Part shown: positions 55,568-64,000 of the stretch, in pieces
Numbering within the stretch: position 1 is the first letter of the stretch
Layout of the letters: each line of letters opens with the position of its first letter
Origin: Mucispirillum schaedleri ASF457
GTDB lineage: Bacteria > Chrysiogenota > Deferribacteres > Deferribacterales > Mucispirillaceae
Assembly (NCBI RefSeq): GCF_000487995.2
Contig: NZ_CP097562.1
Coordinates: forward strand, 124,001 to 188,000
DNA: 64,000 bases
Direction of reading: 5' to 3'
Made by a program: the position numbers and the translations under genes
The notes under the pieces: generated by a model
The model's input: only the letters and a program-made list of their open reading frames with translations
The model's database searches: none
Told to the model about the DNA's origin: nothing

Positions 55568-57276
55568 TTATTAAAAAGGGAGCAGTAATATCAAATGGTA
55601 TTGCTATTGGTAAAGCATTAGTTATATGCCGTGATAAAATCAGTGTTAAAGGATATAGAACACAGGATACTGATACTGAAATAGAAAAACTGTATACTGC
55701 TGTTTCTCATACATCAAAACTTTTAGACCAGATGCAGCTTTTAAGTAAAAGATATAAAGAGCTTTATGATGTTTATAAACTTCTTTTAACTGATGAATCA
55801 TTTATTGGAAAAGCTGTATCAATGATTAAAGAAGAAAAAGTTAATGCAGAGTATGCTTTAAAAAAAATAACTGATAATTTAATGAATAAGCTTTCCATTT
55901 CAGATAATGAGTATTTTCAGGCAAGAATGCATGATATAAAAGATATATATATGTATCTTGTTCGTTATATGTCAAATATTGTTGTAGAAAATATTGAAGA
56001 AGCAGATGAAAATTCTATTTTAATATTTAATGATTTTACTGTTTCAGATATTGATGCAATGATAAAAAAGAAAGTAAAAGGGTTTGTTTCTTCATCAGGC
56101 AATAAAATGAACCATAAAAGTATAATTGTAAGAGAATCAGGTATCGTTGCAGTTTCTAATATTAAACATACAGATACAGTCATAAAAACTGGTGATACAG
56201 TTATTGTTGATGGCTTTTTAGGTTATGTTTCTATTAATCCAGATGAAACAACATTACAAAAATATAAAAAGAAAAAAGATGACTATGATAATTTCTTATA
56301 TTCAGTAAAATATGAGCATGATACAACTTGTAAAACAAAAGACGGCAGCATAGTTTCATTATATGCAAATATTAACAGTAATGATGAATTAACCTATATT
56401 AATGTGCATGGATTAAATGGAGTAGGGCTTTACAGAACTGAATTTTTATATATAAATAATGGACTTTTATCAGAAGAAGAACAGTATAATATATATAAAA
56501 CAGCACTACATGTTTTACATAATAAACCACTTGTAATAAGAACTTTTGATTTAGGCGGAGATAAAATAAGCAGGTTTATGCCAAATTCTATAGAAGAAAA
56601 CCCAGCACTTGGTCTTAGAGCTGTAAGATACAGTATGAAATACAGAGATTTTTTTGCTGCACAAATAAGGGCTGTTTTAAGAGCCGGCACTTCTGGTGAT
56701 ATACGACTGCTGCTGCCTATGATATCATCAGTTGATGAACTGCTGGAAGTAAAATCTATTATTGAAAATGAAAAAAAACGATTACAGGAAATGAATATTC
56801 CATACAGGGATAATATACCTGTTGGAATAATGATTGAAGTGCCATCTACTGCTGCTGCAATTGACAGATTTATTAAATATGCAGATTTTTTTAGTGTAGG
56901 AACAAATGACCTGATTCAATATATGATTTGTGTAGATAGAAATAATGAAGATGTAAGCAGCCTTTATTCGCCTGTGCATCCTGCAATTCTTTGCACTTTA
57001 AAAAATATTTATGATAAAGTTTCTGAATCAGGTAAAACAATATCAATATGCGGAGAACTGGCAGGTGATGGCAGGTATATTGCAGTATTAATTGGGCTTG
57101 GATACCGCTCATTTAGTATGAATCCTCGCTCTTCTTATATGATAAGAAAAATGCTTTCAACTTTTAGTGCTGATGACTGTAAAAGTTTTGTAAATATATT
57201 ATTAAGCTGTGATACAATAGATGAAATTGAAGCATTAATTACTGATTTTAATGGGAAACAAATTTTGTCTGATTAA
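55564..57276 (+). CDS. ptsI: PTS enzyme I
   Basis: Enzyme I moves phosphate from PEP to HPr. The 570 residues have His184 in GNKMNHKSI (usually GGRTSHTAI), GVGLYRTEFLYI, NPALGLRAVR, SVGTNDLIQYM and the catalytic Cys in SICGELAGD. The start is TTG 55564, overlapping the HPr stop (TTGA). It is the last gene of the rapZ-PTS operon. Confidence 0.95.
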   Translation: MIIKKGAVISNGIAIGKALVICRDKISVKGYRTQDTDTEIEKLYTAVSHTSKLLDQMQLLSKRYKELYDVYKLLLTDESFIGKAVSMIKEEKVNAEYALKKITDNLMNKLSISDNEYFQARMHDIKDIYMYLVRYMSNIVVENIEEADENSILIFNDFTVSDIDAMIKKKVKGFVSSSGNKMNHKSIIVRESGIVAVSNIKHTDTVIKTGDTVIVDGFLGYVSINPDETTLQKYKKKKDDYDNFLYSVKYEHDTTCKTKDGSIVSLYANINSNDELTYINVHGLNGVGLYRTEFLYINNGLLSEEEQYNIYKTALHVLHNKPLVIRTFDLGGDKISRFMPNSIEENPALGLRAVRYSMKYRDFFAAQIRAVLRAGTSGDIRLLLPMISSVDELLEVKSIIENEKKRLQEMNIPYRDNIPVGIMIEVPSTAAAIDRFIKYADFFSVGTNDLIQYMICVDRNNEDVSSLYSPVHPAILCTLKNIYDKVSESGKTISICGELAGDGRYIAVLIGLGYRSFSMNPRSSYMIRKMLSTFSADDCKSFVNILLSCDTIDEIEALITDFNGKQILSD

Positions 57277-57287
57277 TAAATATATAT

Positions 57288-57316
57288 TTGACAAATAATA
57301 TAATTCTATTTATAAT
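57288..57316 (+). promoter_or_regulatory. Consensus sigma-70 promoter of the YbhGFSR-like operon
   Basis: TTGACA and TATAAT, both perfect, are separated by exactly 17 bases. The expected start near 57323 gives a leader of about 50 bases before the ATG at 57374. It is the best match to consensus in the window. Confidence 0.85.
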
Positions 57317-57373
57317 AAAGGTTGAAATATATAGTATTTAGTAATAATAATATATTTTATGTTTAGGTGAATT

Positions 57374-58159
57374 ATGAAAAAAGTGATTATTTTACTTATT
57401 GTTATTGCAGTATTGGCAATAGGATTTTTTGCTGGATATAGATATTTATATAAAAAAGCTGATAGTGTTTTTAAACTTTCTGGCGAAATACAGATGACAC
57501 AGGTTGATGTTGCTTTTAAAGTATCTGGCACTATTTCTCACCGATATTTTTCAGAAGGTATGTCTGTTAAAAAAGACCAGCTTCTTGCAGAATTAAATAA
57601 TGAAACATATTTAACACAGCAAAAAATGGCACAAGCTAATGAAGAAGCAGCTAAATGGGGATTAGAAGAATTAAAAGCCACTTTAAAAAAATCAGGCACA
57701 ACTAATAATAATTTATTAGAGAAAACTCAGGCTCAGTTAGATGCTGCTTCTGCAAACAGAGAGTTGGCTAATTATCAGTTATCATATACTAAACTTAATT
57801 CACCATTAGATGGTATAATTTTAGCTGCTTATAAAGAAGAAGGGGAAGTTATTGCAGCAGGAGCACCTGTATTTTCTATTGGAGATCCAAATAAACTGTG
57901 GCTTAGAACATATCTTCCTGAAACAAAAACTGACACTGTTAAATTAGGTCAAAAAATGATAATAAAAATTGACAGTATGCCAAATGAAAAATTTGAAGGC
58001 AAAGTTGTTTTCATTTCTGATAAAGCAGAGTTTACTCCAAAACAGATTTATACTACAGAAGAAAGAGTAAAACTTGTTTATAAAGTTAAAATAGAAATTG
58101 CAGATACAAAAGGTATCTTAAAACCAGGTATTCCAGCAGATGCATTTTTAGAGGAATAA
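57374..58159 (+). CDS. HlyD-family membrane fusion protein (YbhG-like)
   Basis: The 261 residues have one N-terminal membrane helix (about 3-22), the biotinyl-lipoyl-like segment QVDVAFKVSGTISHRYFSEG, a short helical hairpin (about 75-130) and a beta-barrel region (SPLDGIILAAYKEEGEVIAAG, VFSIGDPNKLWLRTYLPE). It links the inner-membrane ABC transporter to the periplasm. No outer-membrane channel gene is nearby. The operon order matches E. coli ybhGFSR. Confidence 0.9.
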   Translation: MKKVIILLIVIAVLAIGFFAGYRYLYKKADSVFKLSGEIQMTQVDVAFKVSGTISHRYFSEGMSVKKDQLLAELNNETYLTQQKMAQANEEAAKWGLEELKATLKKSGTTNNNLLEKTQAQLDAASANRELANYQLSYTKLNSPLDGIILAAYKEEGEVIAAGAPVFSIGDPNKLWLRTYLPETKTDTVKLGQKMIIKIDSMPNEKFEGKVVFISDKAEFTPKQIYTTEERVKLVYKVKIEIADTKGILKPGIPADAFLEE

Positions 58160-58163
58160 TCTA

Positions 58164-59084
58164 ATGCCTAAATCAGAATTGATTATTTCTGAAAACTTAT
58201 CAAAATCTTTTGGAGATAACCATGCGTTAGTAGATTTTTCTCTATCAGTTAAGCAGGGAGAAATTTCTGGTATTGTAGGTCCTGATGGTGCAGGCAAAAC
58301 TACAGCTATGCGTATATTATCTACTGTCTCACTTCCTGACAGTGGCACATTATTCATTAATGGTGTAAATGCCTTAACTGATTACCGCGGAGCAAGAAAA
58401 AGTATTGGTTATATGAGCCAGAAATTTGGTTTGTATATTGATATGAGTGTAGAAGAAAATATTAATTTCTTTGCAGATTTGCAGGGTGTTCCTAAATCGG
58501 AAATAGATGATAGAAAAAAAATGCTTTTAACAGCAAGTGGAATGTATCAGTTTCGTTCAAGGCTTGCAGGCAGGCTTTCAGGTGGTATGAAACAGAAGCT
58601 TGCATTGTGCTGTGCCTTAATCCATGAACCAAAAGTATTAATTTTAGATGAGCCTACAAATGGTGTAGACCCTGTATCTCGCAGAGAATTCTGGCAGATA
58701 TTAAACAGGTTTGCTTCAGACGGCACAGCTATTGTATATGCTACAAGTTATCTTGACGAGGCAGAAAGATGCAATACTATTAACTTAATGAATAAAGGAT
58801 GTGTTATTGCAGGCGGTCATTTAGAATATCTTCAGTCACTTCCTGAAATTGATGTTATAGAAATAAAAGGGGAAACAGTCCGCAACATAATAGATATGAT
58901 ACCTGCAAAATATGGTCAAATATGGTCTTTTGGCTCAGCTTTACATATACATGCTCCAAAGGGCAGAAATTATGCAGAAAGTCTTAAAACATTATTAAAT
59001 AACAATTATGAAATATCAGTAATATATCCTTCGTTAGAAGACATTTTTACATACCTTACATATAAAGGTGATATAAATGGATAA
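58164..59084 (+). CDS. ABC transporter ATPase, YbhF N-terminal-half-like
   Basis: The 306 residues have Walker A GPDGAGKTT, signature LSGGMKQKLAL and Walker B LILDEPTNGVDP. The H-loop His is replaced: ATSYLDEAE has Ser195 where the His should be. The first half of E. coli YbhF has the same loss (ATAYMEEAE), so this is the degenerate-site partner of an asymmetric ATPase pair. It overlaps the second ATPase gene by 8 bases. Confidence 0.9.
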   Translation: MPKSELIISENLSKSFGDNHALVDFSLSVKQGEISGIVGPDGAGKTTAMRILSTVSLPDSGTLFINGVNALTDYRGARKSIGYMSQKFGLYIDMSVEENINFFADLQGVPKSEIDDRKKMLLTASGMYQFRSRLAGRLSGGMKQKLALCCALIHEPKVLILDEPTNGVDPVSRREFWQILNRFASDGTAIVYATSYLDEAERCNTINLMNKGCVIAGGHLEYLQSLPEIDVIEIKGETVRNIIDMIPAKYGQIWSFGSALHIHAPKGRNYAESLKTLLNNNYEISVIYPSLEDIFTYLTYKGDING

Positions 59085-60000
59085 TATTGCTGTTTCTGTT
59101 AAAAATCTAACAAAAAAATTTGGTGATTTTACTGCTGTATCAGATGTTACTTTTGATGTGAATAAAGGTGAAATTTTTGGTTTTTTAGGTGCAAATGGTG
59201 CAGGTAAGTCTACTACTATTAGAATGTTATGCGGTATTTTACCGCCCACATCAGGCACAGGCATTATTGCAGGATATGATGTTTTAAAAAATCCCGGAAT
59301 GGTCAGGCAGAATATTGGCTATATGAGTCAAAAATTTTCTTTATATGGTGAGCTTACAGTTTATGAAAATATGAAATTTTTTGCAAAATTATATTCTGTT
59401 GCAGGTAAAAATATAAATGATGCAGTAAATGAAGCTGTTGAGCAGGTAAAATTAAATGGCTATGAGCATGTGAAAACTAAAAGTCTTTCATCTGGTATAA
59501 AGCAAAGGCTTTCTTTAGCATGTGCTATTATTCATAAACCACAGATTATTTTTCTGGATGAACCTACATCAGGTGTTGACCCTGTATCAAGACGCAATTT
59601 TTGGGATTTAATTTATAATTTTGCATCAATTGGTGTTACAATATTTGTAACAACTCACTATATGGATGAAGCCGAATATTGTGATAGAATAGCAATGATT
59701 AGTTCTGGAACATTAAAAGAAATAGGCACACCAGAAGAGCTTAAAACAACTAAAATGATATGGAATGTTTATAAAATTAAAGGGTTTGGGTTATATGATG
59801 TAGCTCAAGCTATACTAAGAATGGAAAATGTTTTTGATGTTGGGCTGCTTTCTGATTCTATTCGTATTTTATCATCTAATTTAACACCTGATGATATAAT
59901 GAAATATTTAGATAAAAATGGCTATAAAGGCTATATTGTTGAACAGGCAGAAGCTGTATTAGAAGATGTGTTTGTTAGCTTTGCAAGAGGTCAAAACTAA
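59077..60000 (+). CDS. ABC transporter ATPase, YbhF C-terminal-half-like
   Basis: The 307 residues have Walker A GANGAGKST, signature LSSGIKQRLSL, Walker B FLDEPTSGVDP and an intact H-loop His194 (VTTHYMDEAE). It pairs with the preceding ATPase. In E. coli the two are fused in YbhF; here they are separate genes with an 8-base overlap. Confidence 0.9.
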   Translation: MDNIAVSVKNLTKKFGDFTAVSDVTFDVNKGEIFGFLGANGAGKSTTIRMLCGILPPTSGTGIIAGYDVLKNPGMVRQNIGYMSQKFSLYGELTVYENMKFFAKLYSVAGKNINDAVNEAVEQVKLNGYEHVKTKSLSSGIKQRLSLACAIIHKPQIIFLDEPTSGVDPVSRRNFWDLIYNFASIGVTIFVTTHYMDEAEYCDRIAMISSGTLKEIGTPEELKTTKMIWNVYKIKGFGLYDVAQAILRMENVFDVGLLSDSIRILSSNLTPDDIMKYLDKNGYKGYIVEQAEAVLEDVFVSFARGQN

Positions 60001-61130
60001 TGAGTATAAGAAGAATAAAAGCTATCAGCTATAAAGAATTTATTCATCTGTTCCGTGATATTAGAAGTCTTATGGTTATAATCCTTGTGCCTGTCATACT
60101 TCTTATACTTTTTGGATATGCGTTAAAGCTTGATGTGGAAAATGTAAGTATAGGTGTTCTTGATTTTTCTAACAGTGAAAAAAGCAGAGAATATACTGCA
60201 AATTTTAATGCAACCAGTGCATTTAATGTGAACTATCATTTATCTACTTACAAAGAAGCAGAATATCTGCTTGATACAAATAAAATCAAAATGATACTTG
60301 TAATTAAAAGTGATTTTGAAAAAGAGCTGAATACAAATTATAATACAAAAGTTCAGGTAATTATTGATGGCAGTGATATTACAACAGCGTCATCCATTAT
60401 GAATTATGTGGCAGGTATTACTGCTCAGTATAATAAGTCATTTATAGAATATATTTTAAGAAATAATCAGATAAATGTTTCTTTTGGAAAAGTTATTCCT
60501 GAGATTAGATACTGGTTTAATGAAGATATGAGAAGTGTAAACTATCTTTTTCCTGGTCTAGTTGCTATTATTATGTCAGTTGTTGCTGGTTTTTTAACAT
60601 CTTTAACTATTTCTCGTGAATGGGAAACAGGCACAATGGAGCAGCTTATCCCTACACCTGTTACAGAAGGGGAAGTAATAACAGGGAAACTTTTAACTTA
60701 TTTTTTAATAGGCTTAATAGATGTTATTATATATATATTTATGGGAGAGTTTCTTTTCCATGTTCCTTTAATGGGAAATACATTATTAGTATTTTTATTT
60801 GCAACAATATTTTTAATGTGTATGCTTTCTTTTGGTATTTTTGTAAGTATTGTTATGAAAAGCCAGTTAGCATCAAGTCAGGTAACAACAACAACAACAA
60901 TGCTTCCAGCATTTTTACTTTCAGGATTTGTTTTTGATATTAATAATATGCCTGTAGTTATTCAATGGATAACATATCTTTTCCCAGCAAGATATTTTGT
61001 AGATATTTTAAGGGGACTTTATTTAAAAGGTGTTGGAATAGAATATTTATATGTTAATGCAGGCTTTTTAATATTTTATTCTGTCATACTGCTTGTGCTG
61101 TGCAGACTGTTATTTAAATTGAGAGCATAA
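60000..61130 (+). CDS. ABC-2 type permease (YbhS-like)
   Basis: The 376 residues have one N-terminal helix (LMVIILVPVILLILFGYALKL), a large extracytoplasmic domain (about 45-180) and five C-terminal helices, with WETGTMEQLIPTPVTEGEVI and the LFPARYFVDILRGLYLKG motif of YhhJ/YbhS/YbhR permeases. It starts on the last base of the ATPase gene. Substrates are probably cationic or amphiphilic compounds, by analogy. Confidence 0.9.
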   Translation: MSIRRIKAISYKEFIHLFRDIRSLMVIILVPVILLILFGYALKLDVENVSIGVLDFSNSEKSREYTANFNATSAFNVNYHLSTYKEAEYLLDTNKIKMILVIKSDFEKELNTNYNTKVQVIIDGSDITTASSIMNYVAGITAQYNKSFIEYILRNNQINVSFGKVIPEIRYWFNEDMRSVNYLFPGLVAIIMSVVAGFLTSLTISREWETGTMEQLIPTPVTEGEVITGKLLTYFLIGLIDVIIYIFMGEFLFHVPLMGNTLLVFLFATIFLMCMLSFGIFVSIVMKSQLASSQVTTTTTMLPAFLLSGFVFDINNMPVVIQWITYLFPARYFVDILRGLYLKGVGIEYLYVNAGFLIFYSVILLVLCRLLFKLRA

Positions 61131-61132
61131 TT

Positions 61133-62254
61133 ATGAAAAATATAATGAACCGATTAATAGCGATGCTTTATAAAGAGTTTATTTACCTTATTCGCGATAA
61201 AAAAATGCGTATAATAATTATTGCTGTGCCAATAATACAGGCTGTTTTACTTGGTTATGCAGTTAATATGGATTTGAAGGAAGTAAAAACAGCAGTTGTT
61301 AATATGGATAATTCTATAGAAAGTAATGAATTTATTGATTCTTTTTTTTCAAGCAATATATTTACACCAGTTTCAGCTGCTAATATGCATCAGGCAGAAG
61401 AACTTGTGCTTGGTGGCAAAGCATTAATGATAATAGTTATTCCAAAAGGATTTTCTGTGCAGCTTAAAAATGACAAAACAGCACCTGTGCAGGTGATTTT
61501 AGATGCTACCAACTCTGTTAATGCAGGTATGGCTTCAGGATATATTGTGAACCTTATTACAAAATATAATACAGAATATATTGAAAGTAAAACTGGTTAT
61601 AAAAACAGTATGGGAGTAGATGTAGAGTATAGAACATGGTTTAATAATAATTTTGAAAGTAAAAATTTCTTTGTGCCATCTATGCTTGCTATGCTTTTAA
61701 TTATTGTTACAGTAATGCTTTCAGGTATGGCTATAGTGCAGGAAAAGGAATCTGGCACATTAGAGCAGCTTACAGTAAGCCCTATAACTGCATGGGAGTT
61801 TATTATAGGTAAAAGTATACCATTTGCTATAGTGAGTTTTATTGATGTATTATTAATCATTGCTATTTCTGTATTTTGGTTTGGTATAAAAGTAACAGGC
61901 AGTTTTTCACTGCTGCTTTTTGCATCAGTTTTATATATAATGTGTACATTAGGTATTGGTCTTTTAATTTCTGCAATCAGTGCTACTCAGCAGCAGGCAA
62001 CAATGAGTATGTTTATGATAATATTCCCAGTAATACTTCTTTCTGGCTTTGCATTTCCAATAGTAAATATGCCAGAAGTAATACAGTGGGTAACATATAT
62101 TAACCCAATGCGGTATTATCTTGATATAATTGTAGGTGTATTTTTAAAAGGTCTTTATTTTGACAGGCTTCAAGACCCTGTATTTGCATTATTTATATTA
62201 AGTGTGTTATATATTGGTCTTGCAGCTTTATATTTAAGAAAAAAATTAAATTAG
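61133..62254 (+). CDS. ABC-2 type permease (YbhR-like)
   Basis: The 373 residues are a paralogue of the preceding permease with the same layout: first helix VPIIQAVLLGYAVNMDL, external domain, QEKESGTLEQLTVSPITAWE and YINPMRYYLDIIVGVFLKG. The two form the heterodimeric transmembrane part of the exporter. Confidence 0.9.
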   Translation: MKNIMNRLIAMLYKEFIYLIRDKKMRIIIIAVPIIQAVLLGYAVNMDLKEVKTAVVNMDNSIESNEFIDSFFSSNIFTPVSAANMHQAEELVLGGKALMIIVIPKGFSVQLKNDKTAPVQVILDATNSVNAGMASGYIVNLITKYNTEYIESKTGYKNSMGVDVEYRTWFNNNFESKNFFVPSMLAMLLIIVTVMLSGMAIVQEKESGTLEQLTVSPITAWEFIIGKSIPFAIVSFIDVLLIIAISVFWFGIKVTGSFSLLLFASVLYIMCTLGIGLLISAISATQQQATMSMFMIIFPVILLSGFAFPIVNMPEVIQWVTYINPMRYYLDIIVGVFLKGLYFDRLQDPVFALFILSVLYIGLAALYLRKKLN

Positions 62255-62263
62255 AGAGATTTT

Positions 62264-62578
62264 ATGTCTTCATCAAAAGAATATCTTAATTTTATTTTAG
62301 ACTGTTTATCAAATTTAGATAATATAACATATAAATCTATGATGGGTGAGTATCTTATATATTATGAAGGTAAAAATATTGCAGGTATTTATGATAACAG
62401 ACTTCTTCTAAAAAATACTGATAATCTTTCATCTATTATGGATGAATTTATTCTTGAAAAACCTTATCCAAATGCAAAAGATATGGTAGTGGCTGATAAT
62501 TTAGAAGATAGTGAATATTTAGCAAATATATTTAATTTTTTATATGACAGACTGCCATTTCCAAAAAAGAAAAAATAG
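62264..62578 (+). CDS. TfoX N-terminal-domain protein
   Basis: The 104 residues match a stand-alone TfoX_N domain (YKSMMGEYLIYYEGKNIAGIYDNRLLLK). TfoX/Sxy proteins regulate competence genes in gamma-proteobacteria, but single-domain forms are widespread and uncharacterised. It is 9 bases after the permease and ends before a terminator. Confidence 0.8.
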   Translation: MSSSKEYLNFILDCLSNLDNITYKSMMGEYLIYYEGKNIAGIYDNRLLLKNTDNLSSIMDEFILEKPYPNAKDMVVADNLEDSEYLANIFNFLYDRLPFPKKKK

Positions 62579-62593
62579 TTAAAAAGTAAACAT

Positions 62594-62627
62594 AAACCTT
62601 ATAAATTAATTAAAATTTATAAGGTTT
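62594..62627. terminator. Long-stem terminator, probably bidirectional
   Basis: AAACCTTATAAATT and its exact complement form a 14-bp stem with a 6-base loop. A T-rich tail follows on the plus strand, and an AT-rich run on the other. It lies between convergent genes. Confidence 0.75.
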
Positions 62628-62634
62628 AAAATTT

Positions 62635-63453
62635 TTATATATAACTAATATTATTAGGTTTTCTTGATGTTATCTGGCGTGTTTTATATACAGGGTTACC
62701 AAAAAGCTGTGCACCAGCAATATATTCATCATCTTTAATACCTAAAGCATCTCTTAATGGTTTATATACTCTTGCAACACTTGTAAAATAACCAGCCCAG
62801 ACACAGCCAATATTGTGAGCATGGGTAGAAAGCTCAAAATATGCAAGTGCTGTGCTGCCATCTTCAGCTTTCCATTCATATTTATCTGGAAGAACTGCAA
62901 CAATAATATGCGGTGCATCTCTCATAATAACATCTTTTCCACTTTGATATGCTCTGCATAAAAGTTTATAATGCAGTGCATGTTCTTCTGGCATTTCTAA
63001 TATATGTTCCTGCATATATTTAACAACTAAATCACCAAGTTTAACAGTTTCTTCTCTTGATTTAGTAATAATCCACCTGTTATTATGTGTATTTTTTGCA
63101 GAAGGAGCATATCTTACATTATCCATAATTTTATTAAGTGTTTCATCATCTACAGCATTTTTTCTAAAAATACGCACACTTCTTCTTGTTTTTATAAAAG
63201 TATCCAGCTGTTCAGATGAAGCAAGTGTATCTTTATTTACTTTACTGAATTGTGCAGGGTCTAAATTTTCTACATAACATGCTTCATGTGGGCAGAAAGC
63301 TACGCACAGACCGCAGGAAATACATTTATAAGCATTTTTTTCATTAATATATGGGGAATGATTATCATCATTTTTAATAATTCCTGTTACACATACTGCT
63401 GAACATATTCCATCTTTTTTGCATTTCTCTTTATCAAGGTGAAAAAATGGCAT
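62635..63453 (-). CDS. Ferredoxin-nitroreductase fusion protein
   Basis: The 272-residue protein has an N-terminal ferredoxin domain and a nitroreductase domain (TRRSVRIF near residue 88, YAPSAKNTHNNRW). Cluster 2 is canonical (C44, C47, C50, C54); cluster 1 has C11, C17, C21, with Asp where the second Cys would be, plus C59. The flavin domain would bind FMN and reduce an unknown substrate with ferredoxin-type electrons. I start at ATG 63453, with GGGAGG 4 bases before it, in preference to the ATG at 63474. Confidence 0.9.
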   Translation of the reverse strand: MPFFHLDKEKCKKDGICSAVCVTGIIKNDDNHSPYINEKNAYKCISCGLCVAFCPHEACYVENLDPAQFSKVNKDTLASSEQLDTFIKTRRSVRIFRKNAVDDETLNKIMDNVRYAPSAKNTHNNRWIITKSREETVKLGDLVVKYMQEHILEMPEEHALHYKLLCRAYQSGKDVIMRDAPHIIVAVLPDKYEWKAEDGSTALAYFELSTHAHNIGCVWAGYFTSVARVYKPLRDALGIKDDEYIAGAQLFGNPVYKTRQITSRKPNNISYI

Positions 63454-63484
63454 AATTCCTCCCAAATGATACATATTTTTATCT

Positions 63485-63513
63485 TTTATATATAAAAAAT
63501 TAGTTTATTACAA
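63485..63513 (-). promoter_or_regulatory. Sigma-70 promoter for the ferredoxin-nitroreductase gene
   Basis: On the minus strand TTGTAA (63513-63508) and TATAAA (63490-63485) are 17 bases apart. The start would fall near 63478, giving a leader of about 25 bases with the GGGAGG site. Confidence 0.6.
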
Positions 63514-63520
63514 TAAAAAA

Positions 63521-64000
63521 TTATAAAAACGCAAAAAATAAACCTGTATTTCTTAAAAATCCAGACTTATAAAAGCTATTTTTTATAACACTATTAATAA
63601 AATATAAGTTTCTTTTATTTTTAAGGTTGATAAATTCATTTAATATTTTTTTGTTATTACTGTTTAATATGTTTTCATACTGGTTTAAAAAACTTTCTGC
63701 CTGAATAATATTGTTAAAAACAGCCTGCTGCATATTTTTTCTGCCTTCTTTTATTTTTTTAAAAGCATATTTCATTGAATATGTTTTTGCACCAAAAGTG
63801 TTATTATCATGCTGTCTGTAATACATCGTTGGTTTATCTATATAACTGATATGCCCAAAGGAAGCGGCAGTTAAAGCAAGCCAGTAATCATGCATAATTG
63901 CATTTTTATTAATATGACCGCATATTTTTTTTAATGATTTATTTATCATAACAGTGCAGCCTGAAACAACATTTCCCATTAAAAGCCTGCTAAAAGAAAT
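63521..64000 (-). CDS. Family 2 glycosyltransferase, C-terminal part (5' end outside window)
   Basis: The frame is open through base 64000, so the Met at 63979 is internal. The visible 159 residues include GNVVSGCTVMINKSL, AIMHDYWLALTAASFGHISY and TMYYRQHDNNTFGA, the acceptor-side motifs of rhamnosyl- or glucosyltransferase-like GT2 enzymes (MHDYW holds the ED/HD motif). The last 80 residues are helical and Lys/Asn-rich. It probably extends LPS or surface glycan. Its promoter lies outside the window. Confidence 0.85.
   Translation of the reverse strand: MSFSRLLMGNVVSGCTVMINKSLKKICGHINKNAIMHDYWLALTAASFGHISYIDKPTMYYRQHDNNTFGAKTYSMKYAFKKIKEGRKNMQQAVFNNIIQAESFLNQYENILNSNNKKILNEFINLKNKRNLYFINSVIKNSFYKSGFLRNTGLFFAFL

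Overview
The window is AT-rich (roughly 30% GC by eye), densely coded bacterial DNA with almost no gene-free space; the longest gap is about 170 bases (8269-8440). Genes for LPS export and Kdo synthesis (lptC, lptA, lptB, kdsB, kdsD), an outer-membrane barrel relic and lipoproteins show a diderm. A Tat-exported molybdoenzyme of the DMSO-reductase family and a ferredoxin-nitroreductase point to anaerobic life. The low GC and the gene order (xer / DHH-CBS-poly(A) polymerase / phoH / ybeY / corC / era; tilS / hpt / ftsH / folP / cdaA / ybbR / glmM / pdxJ / acpS; lpt / rpoN / hpf / rapZ / mannose-type PTS) resemble Deferribacterota such as Mucispirillum, or the former Deltaproteobacteria. That placement is an inference. 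No tRNA, rRNA, CRISPR array or intact mobile element was seen.

Layout. 1-2361: 3' part of carB, closed by a terminator. 2407-4267: two broken genes lying back to back, an outer-membrane barrel (no 5' end, in-frame stop) and a phage-type S24 repressor (no 5' end, one-base frameshift), meeting near 3700. This looks like the scar of a deletion or a lost mobile element. 4271-8268 (minus): molybdoenzyme, four-cluster ferredoxin and TorD-like chaperone, with no membrane-anchor gene; a perfect 12-bp hairpin lies in the first codons of the chaperone gene. 8441-16516 (plus): PHP phosphatase, Xer recombinase, DHH-CBS-tRNA nucleotidyltransferase fusion, phoH, ybeY, CorC-like protein, era. 16513-18563 (minus): HU and a membrane-bound MutS-like ATPase. 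18651-31540 (plus): murJ, dtd, a metallo-hydrolase, tsaB, rimI, a YdcH-like protein, metK, ahcY, a flavoprotein lacking the redox disulfide, plsC, folK, hisS, aspS and a LysM lipoprotein. 31601-32747: a LOG-family gene and a convergent mobB.

32841-52081 is one long plus-strand run: dinG-like helicase, pgi, tilS, hpt, ftsH, folP, cdaA, cdaR, glmM, pdxJ, acpS, kdsB, pyrG, kdsD, lptC, lptA, lptB, rpoN, hpf. It ties envelope precursor synthesis (GlmM, Kdo), c-di-AMP, LPS export and sigma-54 together. After a terminator come rapZ and a complete mannose-class PTS (IIA, IIB, IIC, IID, HPr, EI; 52164-57276). 57374-62578 holds a YbhGFSR-like ABC efflux operon behind a consensus sigma-70 promoter, plus a TfoX-domain gene. 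62635-64000 (minus) holds a ferredoxin-nitroreductase and the 3' part of a family 2 glycosyltransferase.

The most striking observation is the CTP synthase at 45649-47274. Its glutaminase nucleophile is Ser379 instead of Cys, the catalytic His is Cys507, and the first Gly of the oxyanion loop is Ala351, while the synthetase domain looks mostly intact. It should use free ammonia only. Other points of interest are the HPr protein with His in place of regulatory Ser46 and no hprK in its usual place, the flavoprotein without catalytic Cys/Cys/His, the intragenic hairpin in the molybdoenzyme operon, the 13-bp inverted repeat shared by the HU and murJ leaders, and a probable leaderless tsaB promoter.
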